Shown: positions 50,774 through 60,945, counted from the stretch's first letter. The stretch is 64,000 nucleotides of DNA from Pseudoips prasinana (GCA_951640165.1 OX621247.1:34508001-34572000); one strand, 5' to 3'. Notes: generated from the letters alone by a model not told the origin. A program made the numbers and translations.

Positions 50774-51277
50774 CTAGCTGTGCTCAGTGGTTTTACCCGC
50801 ATTAAACTTTATAAATTACTAGCTGTGCCCCGTGGTTTTACCCGCGCCAAACTTTATGAATTATCACAGCTCCTCCCCCGTGGGTTATAGCGTGATAATA
50901 TGTACCCTATATGTTAACCCGACCTCATAGTAATATTCATGCAAAATTTGAAGTAAATCTATACAGTTCTTTTTGAGTTTAGCCCGGACATACATACAGA
51001 CAAATAGACAAAAATTCTAAAAACATTATTTTTGGCTTTGATATCGATTGTAGATCTCGCCCCGAGTATCCTTTTAAAAAAATATTCAATGTACAGTTTT
51101 GACTTTCTTGCGATTTTATTATATGTATAGATAGCCTATGTCATTGTGTTAATCTAGGGTGTCAGCTAACCCCATACCAAATTTTATTAAAATATTAAAA
51201 TCGCTCTAGCTGTTTGGACGTGAAGAAGGAACAAACATACACACTCACAAAATTTCGCATTTATCATATTAGTAGGA
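50774..51277 (-). mobile_element. Hel-N interrupted by Hel-Q
   Basis: Plus strand reads CTAGCTGTGCTCAGTGGTTT to AACTTTATAAATTA, is broken at 50,818, resumes at 51,132 with TAGCCTATGTCATTGTGTTA and ends ATCATATTAGTAGGA. The uninterrupted sequence is seen in the copies at 34,832 and 35,354. Confidence 0.9.
50819..51131 (-). mobile_element. Hel-Q nested in Hel-N, 313 bp
   Basis: Reverse strand TCTATACATATAATAAAATC to GGGGCACAGCTAG, inserted exactly between A and T of the host element without duplication. Confidence 0.92.
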
Positions 51278-51319
51278 TTGTATGTTGAGAAAGCACGGTG
51301 GTAATATGTCTTCATAGTA

Positions 51320-51420
51320 TGGTGTAGGCTTTAGTCGCTATTTACGACACCCACGGGATGATATGAAGTGGCCCTGTTCTTCTTTCAAGACCGGAAACCA
51401 CACGGCTATTATTGTCATTA
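51320..51420 (+). repeat. interspersed repeat T
   Basis: TTTAGTCGCTATTTACGACA, CCCACGGGATGATATGAAGT, and GGAAACCACACGGCTATTAT. Confidence 0.65.
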
Positions 51421-51494
51421 TTATATAAAAACTTGAGAGGTGTCAAGGGACACCCGGATGGAACGAAGTTATTTCTTATTATTTATTATTTGAC

Positions 51495-51745
51495 GGTCAC
51501 CATAGCCTAGTGGGTAGTGCTCCTGCCTACGAAGCTGGTGGTCCTGGGTTCGAATCCCGGTAAGTGCAAACATTTGTGTGATGAGCACGAATATTTGTTT
51601 CTGAGTCATGGATGTTTTCTATGTATATATGTATTTATCTATCTATATAAGTATGTATATCGTCGCCTGGTACCCATAGTACAAGCTTTGCTTAGTTTGG
51701 GGCTAGGATGATATGTGTGACATTGTCCCCAAATATTATTATATA
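51495..51745 (+). mobile_element. SINE-B, full length
   Basis: GACGGTCACCATAGCCTAGT head, GGGTTCGAATCCC box, TGGATGTTTTCTATGTATAT body, GCTTAGTTTGGGGCTAGGAT core, CCCCAAATATTATTATATAT tail. Confidence 0.92.
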
Positions 51746-52034
51746 TTATTATTATTATGTACAAAAAACCTGTATACACTCAACAAAAATAATCGTCGCG
51801 ACACCACACTGTTCAATGCGAAATAGAATTGAAAATATCTGGCTTGCTTTCTATAAGAGAGAGAGAGAGACAGACAGAGAAACATGCGCACGCCGCACAA
51901 CTGCAAAAAGTGTCGTGACAACTTTTCGTAAGATTTTTTTCCGTCTAGCCCCCTTTCACAACGCGCGATAAGGAACTTCGTTCCAATATTTATAATTGTC
52001 ATTAAGTTTAGTAAAATTTATTTGCCTGGAACCA
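51746..52034. other. unassigned; short (GA)n
   Basis: (GA)n at 51,857-51,871. Overlapping 87-residue frames on opposite strands have no known domain. Confidence 0.45.
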
Positions 52035-52290
52035 TGCTTACTTGCTTATCGTATGGGTAGTGGTTACCCTAGTGTCAGAGTTGCTCAAACCGCTCAGTAG
52101 GCCTCTGACATGGCTTAACGACTGTTGATTAATGACTACAACCGGGACCGAGCAGCTCAACGTGCCCTCCGATGCACAGAGACGCTCAGAAATTTAACCA
52201 CTTTGGTGGTCACCCATCTATGGACTGACCACGAGCCTAGTTGCTTAACCTCGCCGATCGCTTACGGACTGGTGAGAATATCTAGCTAGC
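52035..52290 (+). repeat. repeat H, reference copy
   Basis: Longest clean H copy: TATCGTATGGGTAGTGGTTA to AGAATATCTAGCTAGCTAGC. It has no open frame or inverted ends, so its class is unknown. Confidence 0.8.
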
Positions 52291-52361
52291 TAGCATATTG
52301 CTATATTCGTAAGTTGTATATGAAGCGTGTGAGAAACATAACAACTGAAGAAACGTAAAAA

Positions 52362-52682
52362 TCTATATACATATAATAAAATCGTAGGAAAGTCAAAACT
52401 GTACATTGAATTTTTTTTAAAAGGATACTTGGGGCTTGATCTACAATCGATATCGAACCCAAAAATATAGTTTTTAGAATTTTTGTCTATGTGTCTGTTT
52501 GTCTGTATGTATGTCCGGGCTAAACTCAAAAAGTACTGCATGGATTTACTTTAAATTTTGCATGAAAATTACTAAGAGGTCGGGTCAACATATAGGCTAT
52601 AAATCATCACGCTATCACCTACGGGGGAGAAGCTGTGATAATTTATAAAATTGAACGCGCGTAAAACCGCGGGGCACAGCTA
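52362..52682 (+). mobile_element. Hel-Q, 321 bp
   Basis: Starts TCTATATACATATAATAAAA after A and ends GGGGCACAGCTA before T. The last G of CTAG is missing. Confidence 0.85.
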
Positions 52683-53040
52683 TAACTTATAAAAGCCCAG
52701 ATCACTTCGCACCCTCTACTCACAAATATTCATGCCACTATAAAAGCGGTATATCATAAGGAATATAAATACTTGAGCGCACCCACTTCTCACAGAATAC
52801 GTCACGTAATAATTCATACGCTATTCACAACGAGTAATGCAACAGCTACTTTTGACTCTTGTCACAATTTGTCGTGACGGCAGTTTTATATAGTGGTTAC
52901 TTTAGAAATTTACTATCAAAGTGGAATATATCAAATATATGTAGGGTATGGGACAGTATAACGTGGATCGGGAAAATTATTATGGATCTACTACCGCTGT
53001 TTTTGAAATTTGTCTTTTTGATTTAAATTGTGATTTTATA
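52683..53040. other. unassigned DNA
   Basis: No gene or clear repeat. Confidence 0.5.
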
Positions 53041-53049
53041 CTCATCTGG

Positions 53050-53490
53050 TTTTCATCTCAACTGGGTCGTGTTGAAACCGGTAGTAGATGAACCCACTGA
53101 GTTTGTTTCGCTGGGTCTTCTCAGTTGGGGCGCATTGGATCTGGTGGTAGCATTAAAGCGCGACCGTCGTTATTAACACAAGGTCCGTCATAATAATAAT
53201 ACCTTAATATAGACAGAACCATTGACAATATGTAGTAAAAATATTAGACTTAAACTAAATAATTAAACATAATCTCTTGACAATAACTTGATACGAGCTA
53301 GCTAAATATCATTAATTTAATTAATAAAATAAATGTTATAAAATGTTTTCATACAATGTGTACCTAAATATCTATGTTACTAGAAATAATAATATATTCA
53401 ACTATATTACTACAAACATGTTCTGACTATTTACAAGCACTTTTTTAAAGTCTACGTGAATAAAAACCTTTTTTATTATTTTTTTTATTT
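53050..53490 (+). mobile_element. LINE 3' end G
   Basis: CATCTCAACTGGGTCGTGTT to the GTGAATAAAAACCTTTTTTA tail, complete from its truncation point. Confidence 0.9.
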
Positions 53491-53860
53491 TATAGGAAAC
53501 TTTTGACTTTTGTTGAGTTTAAATTCTTAAGTTTTTCTCTCTTAGCATTTTCTAAAGACTAGCTAAAAGCATCTCAAACTTGTATTCTGTTCGAAACGAG
53601 TAGCCTCAAGATTTGCAATAAGTTCTAACACGAAGCATGGTTACAACACGCGACACGTTTAAAGCGTTATTTTGGTAAAAGAATTCAAATTGCACCCAAA
53701 TAAACTTAAAAAGGCTGTGCACTACCACGTTGCACTTAACTTAAATTTTCTTACGGTATATTTAATTTTTCATCTTACACCTAAGGACACGTTTGAACTT
53801 CTTAAGTATAAGTAGAATTCAACAAGCCAAGAAATAAACATTACTTAGTACATAGTTCAC
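53491..53860. other. unassigned DNA
   Basis: No gene or clear repeat. Confidence 0.5.
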
Positions 53861-53877
53861 CTTATTCTAAAATACGG

Positions 53878-54108
53878 CAGTGGCAGTGGGCATGGCACAT
53901 AGCTCGTAGAACCAACGGCCACTGGGGCAGAAAGGTTCTCAAATGGCGACCACGAACCGGTAGACGCAGCGTGGGCAGGCCCCCTACAAGATGGACCGAT
54001 GATCTCGTGCGGGTCGCCGGAAATCGCTGGATGCGGATAGCGCAAGACCGACAATTGTGGAGATCTTTGGGGGAGGCCTTTGTCCAGCAGTGGACGGCTT
54101 TCGGCTGA
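53878..54108 (+). CDS. RTE-type LINE polyprotein C-terminus (E, intact frame)
   Basis: A 76-residue frame without lesions forms the end of an RTE-type endonuclease/RT polyprotein. It reads through W-A-W-H-I-A-R-R-T-N-G-H-W-G-R-K-V, then W-R-P-R-T-G-R-R-S-V-G-R-P, T-R-W-T-D-D-L-V-R-V-A-G and D-R-Q-L-W-R-S-L-G-E-A-F-V-Q-Q-W, and stops just before a tandem (GAT)n tail. Proteins with this ending are among the commonest LINE remnants in moths. The frame is truncated at its 5' side, so no RT or endonuclease remains. It is the best copy of seven or more E fragments in the window. Confidence 0.8.
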   Translation, partial: QWQWAWHIARRTNGHWGRKVLKWRPRTGRRSVGRPPTRWTDDLVRVAGNRWMRIAQDRQLWRSLGEAFVQQWTAFG

Positions 54109-54214
54109 TATGATGATGATGATATTCTAAAATATGTCTGAAGACAAGACACCGATTTGACGTGTAAACAATGGCTGTTTATTACTTAAATAAAACACGT
54201 AATACTTCGATAAC

Positions 54215-54538
54215 ACAAATCAAATCAATCAAATCAAATCATTTATTATTTCATTGCATTTGGGTATTACAAGTTCACAGATAATAAAATAAGTTTCACC
54301 AAAAGCTGCTTAAGAAGGCGTTTGAAACATACAATAGTAACTTAATAAAATAAACTTCTATAGAATGTAAACAAAACAAAATATTTTTTTATACTTGCTT
54401 AAGAATTACATTATTACATTTATATGTCAATGTGTTTTTGTTTTCCAAATGTCAACAAAATATCTTGCAAAAGCGAAAAATGTCAAAAGTTGTTGTAATT
54501 AAATGTAAATAAATAAATTAAAATTGATTAAATTTTTC
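54215..54538 (-). mobile_element. 3' UTR and (TTTGA)n tail of the two-ORF LINE
   Basis: After the ORF2 stop the reverse strand runs about 300 bp and ends AATAAATGATTTGATTTGAT then TGATTTGATTTG at 54,217-54,245. The short tandem tail is the expected LINE 3' end. Confidence 0.85.
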
Positions 54539-57421
54539 TCAAATTAGATTATTGTCATTTAGAAAATCATTAATGGTATAGTAACATTTCTTAGTCAAGA
54601 TATTCTTAATTTGTTTTTTAAATATGTTAGTACTAGTTGTTTTGATACAATTCGGAATTTTGTTGTAAATTTTAGGAGCCATACATAAGAAGCTTTTACT
54701 CATCAGGCTTGTTTTGGCATTATGTACACACAACCTATCCTTAATATTGTTTCGTCTATTACGCTTTATAACATCAGATATGCGCTCAAATAATTGCGGA
54801 TTGGCATGGACAAACAATGCTACCTCCAAGATATATAGAGATGGGAGTGTTAAAATATTATATTTAATAAAATATGGTACACAGCTATCTATTGATTTTA
54901 AACCAAACATTGCTCGTACACAACGTTTCTGAGCTTTAAAAATAACATCATTATGGGTTGAGTTTCCCCAAAAGATTATACCATACCGAAGTACTGAGGC
55001 TACTAGACCATAGTATGCTGTCAGGAGAGCATCAATATTTACTATTGGAGCTAATTTGTAAAGGGCATATGCAGAACTACTAACTCTTTTACATAGTTCC
55101 GATATGTGTGCTTTCCAGTTTAGCTGTTTATCAATGATAACACCCAGGAATCTGGCTGTGTCCACTTCAGGTATGGCGTTATTATTAAAACTAATCTGAA
55201 TATTGTGTGGCTGAGGTCTTTGACTAAAGTGCATGATTTGAGTTTTTAGAAAATTTATTTTTAAATTGTTATTTTCAAGCCAGTGAACAATTGATGCCAA
55301 ACAATCATTTATATCATCTTGATATGTTTCAGCCGCTCTACATCGAATAGAAACTGTACTGTCGTCGGCAAAGAGGGACATATGATGATTTGTATATTTT
55401 GGTAAATCGTTTATATACAAGATGAACAAAAGGGGACCCAAAACACTACCTTGTGGAACACCGTATTGGATAGGCCGTAATTGTGATTGATATGATTCTT
55501 CGTATTTAGTTTTGATATTTAGTCTAGATACGCTAGTCATTTGAAACCTGTCAGACAGATATGATTTAATGAGTTCTAGCACGTTCCCACGGATTCCATA
55601 GCACTCTAATTTCTTTAGTAAAATACCATGATCCACATAATCAAAGGCCTGGGTCATATCACAATAAATGGCACATACGGGGGACCTTTTATCGACATTA
55701 GCAAGGATAGTTTTGTAGAAGTCATAGATAGCTAGGTTAGTGTTTCTATTCTTTCTAAAGCCGTTTTGTTCTTGACATAGTAGTTTATTCAGCTCTAAAT
55801 ATGAATAAATACAGTCATGGATATATTTTTCAAAAATTTTTGAAAATATAGGGATGAGTGTTATTGGTCTATAGAATTCCATAAGCTCTTTGTTTTCTTT
55901 TTTGAACAAAGGTTTTACTATTGATAATTTTAATTTATCTGGAAATACACCATTACAAATACATAAATTTAATATAAAGCTTAAATGTCCACAGATATAT
56001 ATATTAGCAATTTTTATTATTTTAGTACATATGTCATCAAATCCTACACTATTAGTATTATTTAGTCCGCATATAATTCTAGGTATGTCATATGGTATGG
56101 ATGGTGCCATAAAAATGGATTCAAGTTTGTTCACTATCTGAGATGTTACATTGATACCAGACTTCAAAATGGGATTTATTTTTTCTATAAAGTTGTTATT
56201 AAAGGCATTGGCAATTTGGCCAGGGTCGGTAATAATATTATTATCCACTTTTATTCTATTAATACTGTCACGAGGAAAGTTAAACCTTAATGTGTTTATT
56301 ATATTCCAGATACTTTTTGCCTTATTGTCGGAACCTTTAATTTTATGGTCATTCTGAGCGCGTTGCGTGAGTCTGATAATTTTTTTATATAATTTCGAAT
56401 ATAAATTGTAATTTTGTTTATTTACTATCGATGGTTTTAATCTCAAATTCCATAGTAGTTGTCGTTTCTTAGCACTGCATTTCTTTAGCCCACGCGATAT
56501 CCATTTAGGTTTCCTATGAATACGTATAATTTTTGTTCTAAACGGAAAACAGAGGTCATAAAATAGCTTAAAATGTTCAATAAAATAGTTATACGCTATA
56601 TTAGGGTCACTTTCACGATACATCTCAGAAAATGAAAAACTTTTAAGGCATTCAATGAATTTCTGCACATTATCCGAGCAAAAGTCGCGAGTGCGTTTTC
56701 GCCACTGCTTAATGAGAGGTATCATTTTCGTGGGAAACTTCATTAATTGTGCTGTATGATCAAACAAAGCTAATTCTAACAGTTCAGTCTGACATGGTTT
56801 AGGAAAATTGTGGGCAAAGTTATCTATAGAAGTCTGGCTTGACAGTCTAGTCGGTTCTTTTAAACTTAAGGTCATGTTATAATTAAGCAGTATGCTTTCA
56901 AAATCTAACGTTACATTATTTTGTTTTAAAATATCAATATTAAAATCTCCCGCTAATATTACTCGTTCATAACATCTTTTACTCAATATAGATAACATTG
57001 TCTCTAATTTACTAAAAAAAATATTTAAATTTTCCATTTTCGGCACTCTATAAATACATACAATCACAATCTTATGACTAGCTAGTTCTACAGCACAACA
57101 TTCATACAGTCCCGAAATAGAGAGATTTTTTATGTCCAGCAGCTCTTTCCATTCGTGCCCTTTTCTTATAAGAATGCATGCACCTCCTCGTTTACAATTG
57201 GTTCTGCTATAACATGAAGCTATTGAGTAGTGCGGCATATTCAAATAAGTCTCGTAGCCAGCCATCATGAAGTGTTCAGTGATACATATTATGTCTACAA
57301 ATATTTTTCTGTCAATGAGTTCCTGAATACATATTGACAATGCCTCCGATTTGTTACATAATCCAGCAATATTTTGATGGAGTATATGTAAATATTTATT
57401 CGAGAAAAAACTGTTGCTCGT
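54539..57421 (-). CDS. Jockey/CR1-group LINE ORF2: APE endonuclease and RT
   Basis: The frame is open for 960 codons without lesions. The N-terminal endonuclease has L-H-Q-N-I-A-G (catalytic Asn), C-I-T-E-H-F (catalytic Glu), I-Y-R-V-P, G-D-F-N-I-D near residue 155 and F-D-H where S-D-H is usual. The RT has S-V-G-F-D-D, Y-R-P-I-T-L, A-I-Y-C-D-M-T-Q-A-F-D-Y-V-D-H, G-V-P-Q-G-S-V-L-G-P, and catalytic L-F-A-D-D-S near residue 684, then F-L-G-V and a C-terminal domain ending Y-Y-T-I-N-D-F-L. It nicks DNA and copies element RNA onto the nick. There is no ATG between the upstream in-frame stop (57,422-57,424) and the Glu motif, so I extend the frame to 57,421. The nearest listed start (57,340, TTG) would cut off the catalytic Asn. 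It overlaps ORF1 by 26 nt in the +1 frame. Confidence 0.92.
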   Translation of the reverse strand, partial: TSNSFFSNKYLHILHQNIAGLCNKSEALSICIQELIDRKIFVDIICITEHFMMAGYETYLNMPHYSIASCYSRTNCKRGGACILIRKGHEWKELLDIKNLSISGLYECCAVELASHKIVIVCIYRVPKMENLNIFFSKLETMLSILSKRCYERVILAGDFNIDILKQNNVTLDFESILLNYNMTLSLKEPTRLSSQTSIDNFAHNFPKPCQTELLELALFDHTAQLMKFPTKMIPLIKQWRKRTRDFCSDNVQKFIECLKSFSFSEMYRESDPNIAYNYFIEHFKLFYDLCFPFRTKIIRIHRKPKWISRGLKKCSAKKRQLLWNLRLKPSIVNKQNYNLYSKLYKKIIRLTQRAQNDHKIKGSDNKAKSIWNIINTLRFNFPRDSINRIKVDNNIITDPGQIANAFNNNFIEKINPILKSGINVTSQIVNKLESIFMAPSIPYDIPRIICGLNNTNSVGFDDICTKIIKIANIYICGHLSFILNLCICNGVFPDKLKLSIVKPLFKKENKELMEFYRPITLIPIFSKIFEKYIHDCIYSYLELNKLLCQEQNGFRKNRNTNLAIYDFYKTILANVDKRSPVCAIYCDMTQAFDYVDHGILLKKLECYGIRGNVLELIKSYLSDRFQMTSVSRLNIKTKYEESYQSQLRPIQYGVPQGSVLGPLLFILYINDLPKYTNHHMSLFADDSTVSIRCRAAETYQDDINDCLASIVHWLENNNLKINFLKTQIMHFSQRPQPHNIQISFNNNAIPEVDTARFLGVIIDKQLNWKAHISELCKRVSSSAYALYKLAPIVNIDALLTAYYGLVASVLRYGIIFWGNSTHNDVIFKAQKRCVRAMFGLKSIDSCVPYFIKYNILTLPSLYILEVALFVHANPQLFERISDVIKRNRRNNIKDRLCVHNAKTSLMSKSFLCMAPKIYNKIPNCIKTTSTNIFKKQIKNILTKKCYYTINDFLNDNNLI

Positions 57422-58508
57422 TTATACAACTGTCTTCTATATTTGTGTCTATTCTATTGTCTAAAGTTGAGCTGTTGCATCTCTGTACATCACTAACTAA
57501 TTTCGTGAGTTTGTCAAATATTGCTTTTATTCCATAATTGTTGATTTTGCCGGAATGTCGGAAAAACATGTTATAGTCGTAGGTTAGTATACCGTTTGAG
57601 TCAAAAAAGTAGGCATATCTATAGGTCAATATATCTTGGTAGAGTTGATTGTTGAAAAGTTGTAATCTTGAATTATATATACGTTTGCTTGAATTATATC
57701 TGTATTGTGGCGCGCAGATTATAATATTTGTATGCGTTAAATCTTGTAATACGCGTCTTATATGAAGAATGATGCTTGAAAAATCCTTTGTGTAATAAAA
57801 GTCCTCATCCCCTATCATTATAATGCAAAAATCATTTTTGGTGAATTCCTTTATCTTCTCCTGCAACCCATGTAACATTTGGTTTATGTTACAGTGGGGT
57901 GTTAGGTAATGACATAGATCATAATTTCTACCTATAGTGTTTTCAGCGATTGACAGTATTTTGTTGGTATTGTTTGTGCTTAATATGCATATCTTATTTT
58001 GTTGGAATTTATTTATTATATTTGAAGTATATTGTGAGTTATCGCGACTAAACATCTGAGTGGGTTCCACTATATTATGTATGTATGAAATATTTTGAAC
58101 AGAATCCAATGAAGTAGTAGGTTGCTCAGGAGTTAATGCGAGTTTTTTTGCTCGTGTATGTTTAGGGCGTTGCTTCTTGTTAGGCGTTACATCCTTCGAC
58201 TTAATAGGAGTGCAGGTGACTTTTTTGAGTAATTCTTTTGTCAATTTTAAGTCCTCAATTTCGCGTGTGAGCTTGGTATTTTCTAGAGAAAGTACATCTA
58301 TTTCCTTGTGTGCACTTTCTAAATTCATTTCAAGTGTTTTGATTCTATCTTTTAACTTTATCATGATGTCTGTATCCTCATCATCGGATATTTCTGGTAA
58401 ACTACTGGTGGTGCCATCTAGCGTGTTAGTTATAGAGCTTACGTTTAGTTTACTCGGATCTGAGATGGTGCGCCTCCGACGAAAGGTTATATTGTCAATG
58501 AAGTTCAT
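57396..58508 (-). CDS. LINE ORF1: coiled coil plus SGNH-like domain
   Basis: A 370-residue protein expected to bind element RNA and assemble into RNP. Residues about 45-95 form a heptad-rich coiled coil (I-K-L-K-D-R-I-K-T-L-E-M-N-L...), followed by a basic patch with K-K-Q-R-P-K-H-T-R-A-K-K near 110-122. The C-terminal half resembles the esterase-like (SGNH) ORF1 domain known from CR1-group LINEs. It has alternating strands and helices, an I-M-I-G-D-E-D-F block near residue 225 where G-x-N-D is common, and I-I-I-C-A-P-Q-Y. No RRM or CCHC knuckle is seen, and the catalytic Ser of true esterases is not obvious, so enzymatic activity is doubtful. The first ATG at 58,508 is preceded by AT-rich leader. 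Confidence 0.8.
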   Translation of the reverse strand: MNFIDNITFRRRRTISDPSKLNVSSITNTLDGTTSSLPEISDDEDTDIMIKLKDRIKTLEMNLESAHKEIDVLSLENTKLTREIEDLKLTKELLKKVTCTPIKSKDVTPNKKQRPKHTRAKKLALTPEQPTTSLDSVQNISYIHNIVEPTQMFSRDNSQYTSNIINKFQQNKICILSTNNTNKILSIAENTIGRNYDLCHYLTPHCNINQMLHGLQEKIKEFTKNDFCIIMIGDEDFYYTKDFSSIILHIRRVLQDLTHTNIIICAPQYRYNSSKRIYNSRLQLFNNQLYQDILTYRYAYFFDSNGILTYDYNMFFRHSGKINNYGIKAIFDKLTKLVSDVQRCNSSTLDNRIDTNIEDSCINEQQFFLE

Positions 58509-58587
58509 GGTTTTATTTTATACCAGTTATATTATAATTGTATATTAATTTGAATAATCTTTATTCTAAGTTTTTAGATTCTCAAAA

Positions 58588-58665
58588 AGATTGCACTTAG
58601 TGGGGCTTGAACTTGAGATTGCTGGTTATAATTGACAGTCTTACCAGTTTAGTCAGACGACGGTT
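58588..58665 (-). mobile_element. tRNA-like segment upstream of LINE ORF1
   Basis: On the reverse strand GTCTGACTAAACTGGTAAGA resembles a weak A-box, and about 35 bp later AGTTCAAGCCCC fits the B-box pattern GWTCRANNC. It ends about 80 bp before the ORF1 start. It is either a decayed SINE head or part of the LINE leader acting as an internal promoter. Confidence 0.5.
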
Positions 58666-58669
58666 AATG

Positions 58670-59344
58670 AACTTGTCCAAATTAGGCTATAGTTGGTAGT
58701 TCAGTTGGTGTAATAATGTAATTCGACGCTAGATGTCGTTGTAAATAATCTTGGCTTTAAATATGTTATCTATTGGTCAATACTGTTTTATCGTATCTTT
58801 GGTGTCTTAATATAGATGGAGCTCATGTCGGTTTGTTATGATGTCACTTTTAAATTTTATCACTAGAAAACGGTGTTTCTTTTATTAATTTATGTTGATT
58901 ATGTTTTGTCGCACAATTCGTTGAAAGTAGATACTGCACTATTTGTATTTGATTTAAATAATTTATTTTATTAGTCCACAATTGATTGCCACTTGTGTTG
59001 AGTCATTGCACTTTTGAAGTAAACGTGTAGATTGTTTGAAACTGTTTTTTATCAATTACACATTAATTAGTTTATGCACAACTTTGATTTTTCACCACCT
59101 TATTATTGATTATATTTCTCACATGATATCATGAATTAAATACGGGAATAACATCATTTTACTAATATTATGAATTAAAATGTTAGGAGCACACAGGTAC
59201 TGAACCGTTCGCCTCGCGGGGTGAGGGGGTACAAAGGGGGGTACAAAGGAAATAAAAATCTTTTCTTGACACAAATATCCCAAATGCCTACCCAGTTCCT
59301 TATTATTTGTGGTTAAACACACTACTGCAAGACCAGCGATGTAA
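58670..59344. other. unassigned; possible LINE 5' leader
   Basis: AT-rich, no gene. The 5' boundary of the LINE cannot be fixed because no target duplication matching the 3' side was found. Confidence 0.4.
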
Positions 59345-59582
59345 TCAACGGGCCGGTTGGCGTTGTTGGTAAACACTTGCCTTTCACGCCGCAGGTCGGG
59401 GTTCGATTACCACCCAGGACAGATATTTTTATCCATGAACATGTCTGTTTGTCTGGGTGTAAGTATCTATATAAGTATGTGTTTACAAAAGAAAAGTAGA
59501 ATATTAGTTTTCTAGTTTCAATAGTATAGGCTGTTTAGTTTGGGACCAAATAGCCGTGGGTGAATTGTGTCCTAGGATATTA
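59345..59582 (+). mobile_element. SINE-A
   Basis: Head CAACGGGCCGGTTGGCGTTG, box GGGTTCGATTACC, body ATATTTTTATCCATGAACAT, diverged core GTTTAGTTTGGGACCAAATA and CCTAGGATATTATTATC tail. Confidence 0.85.
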
Positions 59583-59940
59583 TTATCATTATACTCAGAC
59601 AATTTCGTTTACCAACAAAACCACATTAAGTATATGAATCAATTAAAAACCAATTAATTAAAAAAAAATTAAAGCAGATAATTGGTTTCACGCAGCTCAC
59701 AACGGGTCACTGGCTAAATAACAAGTATATTTTGCGCTCCGATGTATTAAATTGCTGCAAATTAACGAATACCAATGATAAATGCTTCATTAAAACAATT
59801 ACGCAGAGTTAAAATTAATTCTTCGCGGTTTTTCAATATAAAGTTTCTGTTTACGCTTCGTATGTAGAATAAAAGTAATTTTAATACTGCTGAAGATTGA
59901 AATTAAACTCTTTTGCTTTACTGTTTGAGAATAATATATA
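59583..59940. other. unassigned DNA
   Basis: No gene or clear repeat. Confidence 0.5.
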
Positions 59941-60483
59941 TCTTGTGATAACACACTGCCATCTGAACCCAAACTATGCAGAGCCAGTTCTATGGCAACC
60001 AGACAACTGATAAACTTATATACAACTTGTAACTTAATTAACGCACATACTGAAAATAGTTTGTTCAGAATCGTTTACTGAATCGATTTATATCATTTTT
60101 AATATAGGTAATTTTTTATTCCAAAATAATAAAAGAAACGGAAATTATCGTTATTTTAACCCTGTACAGTCAAAACAAATCGAAATGGACCGTAAGTCAA
60201 AGTAATAAGACTTTTAAATCTCAGTTTTATTTGTATTCATATAAATTCCATCATTCAACACAAAATAAAGAATTAATAAACTTTATTCCAAGAAACTAAT
60301 TTAGTAAATAACAATGCATATACATGTTAATTTAAAAATGTTGTGTTTGTATTATGATTACAACACAATATTCTAATTGGGGTGTTTGAGGGTGTGCGTT
60401 GATTACGTTGTATATTTCTAAATATATTCATATTATAGATAAATTACACCCGCATACAGAACTGTTAATCGTGCTTATCACAT
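59941..60483 (-). mobile_element. SINE-L pieces, interrupted
   Basis: 59,941-60,020 (CACACTGCCATCTGAACCCA, TATGGCAACCAGACAACTGA) and 60,405-60,483 (GTTGTATATTTCTAAATATA, TTACACCCGCATACAGAACT) are consecutive in SINE-L. About 385 bp of unassigned AT-rich DNA lie between them, and a G copy cuts off the head. Confidence 0.65.
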
Positions 60484-60945
60484 ATATAAAATAAATAAAA
60501 TAAAAAAGGTTTTTATTCACGTAGACTTTAAAAAAGCGCTTGTAAATAGTCAGAACATGTTTGTAGTAATATAGTTGTATACATTATTATTTCTAGTAAC
60601 ATAGATATTTACGTACCTATTGCATGAAAACATTTATAAAATTTATTTTATTATAGCAATGATATTTAGCTAGCTCGTATCAAGTTATTGTCAAGAAATT
60701 ATGTTTAATAATCTAGTTTAAGTCTAATATTTTTACTACATATTGTAAATGGTTCTGTCTATATTAATGTATTATTGTTATGACGGACCTTGTGTTAATA
60801 ACGACGGTCACGCTTTAATGCTACCACCAATGCGCCCCAACTGAGAAGACCCAGCGAAACAAACTAAGTGGGTTCATACCACCGGTTTCAACACGACCCA
60901 GTTGAGACGGTCCGGCGAAACATACTCAAGCGGGCATGAACACGG
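60484..60945 (-). mobile_element. LINE 3' end G, long copy
   Basis: Reverse strand from CCCGCTTGAGTATGTTTCGC through GCTGGGTCTTCTCAGTTGGG to AACATGTTCTGACTATTTAC and the (TTTTA)n tail. Confidence 0.9.

Noticed and set aside
51495..51570. Possible tRNA gene with GGTTCGAATCC
   Set aside because: It is the head of a complete SINE-B, with body, core and (ATT)n tail following.
54539..58508. Endogenous retrovirus
   Set aside because: APE-type endonuclease, no protease, RNase H or integrase, no LTRs, and a (TTTGA)n tail show a non-LTR retrotransposon.
54714..58548. Plus-strand frames of 60-123 residues
   Set aside because: Antisense shadows of the two LINE ORFs.
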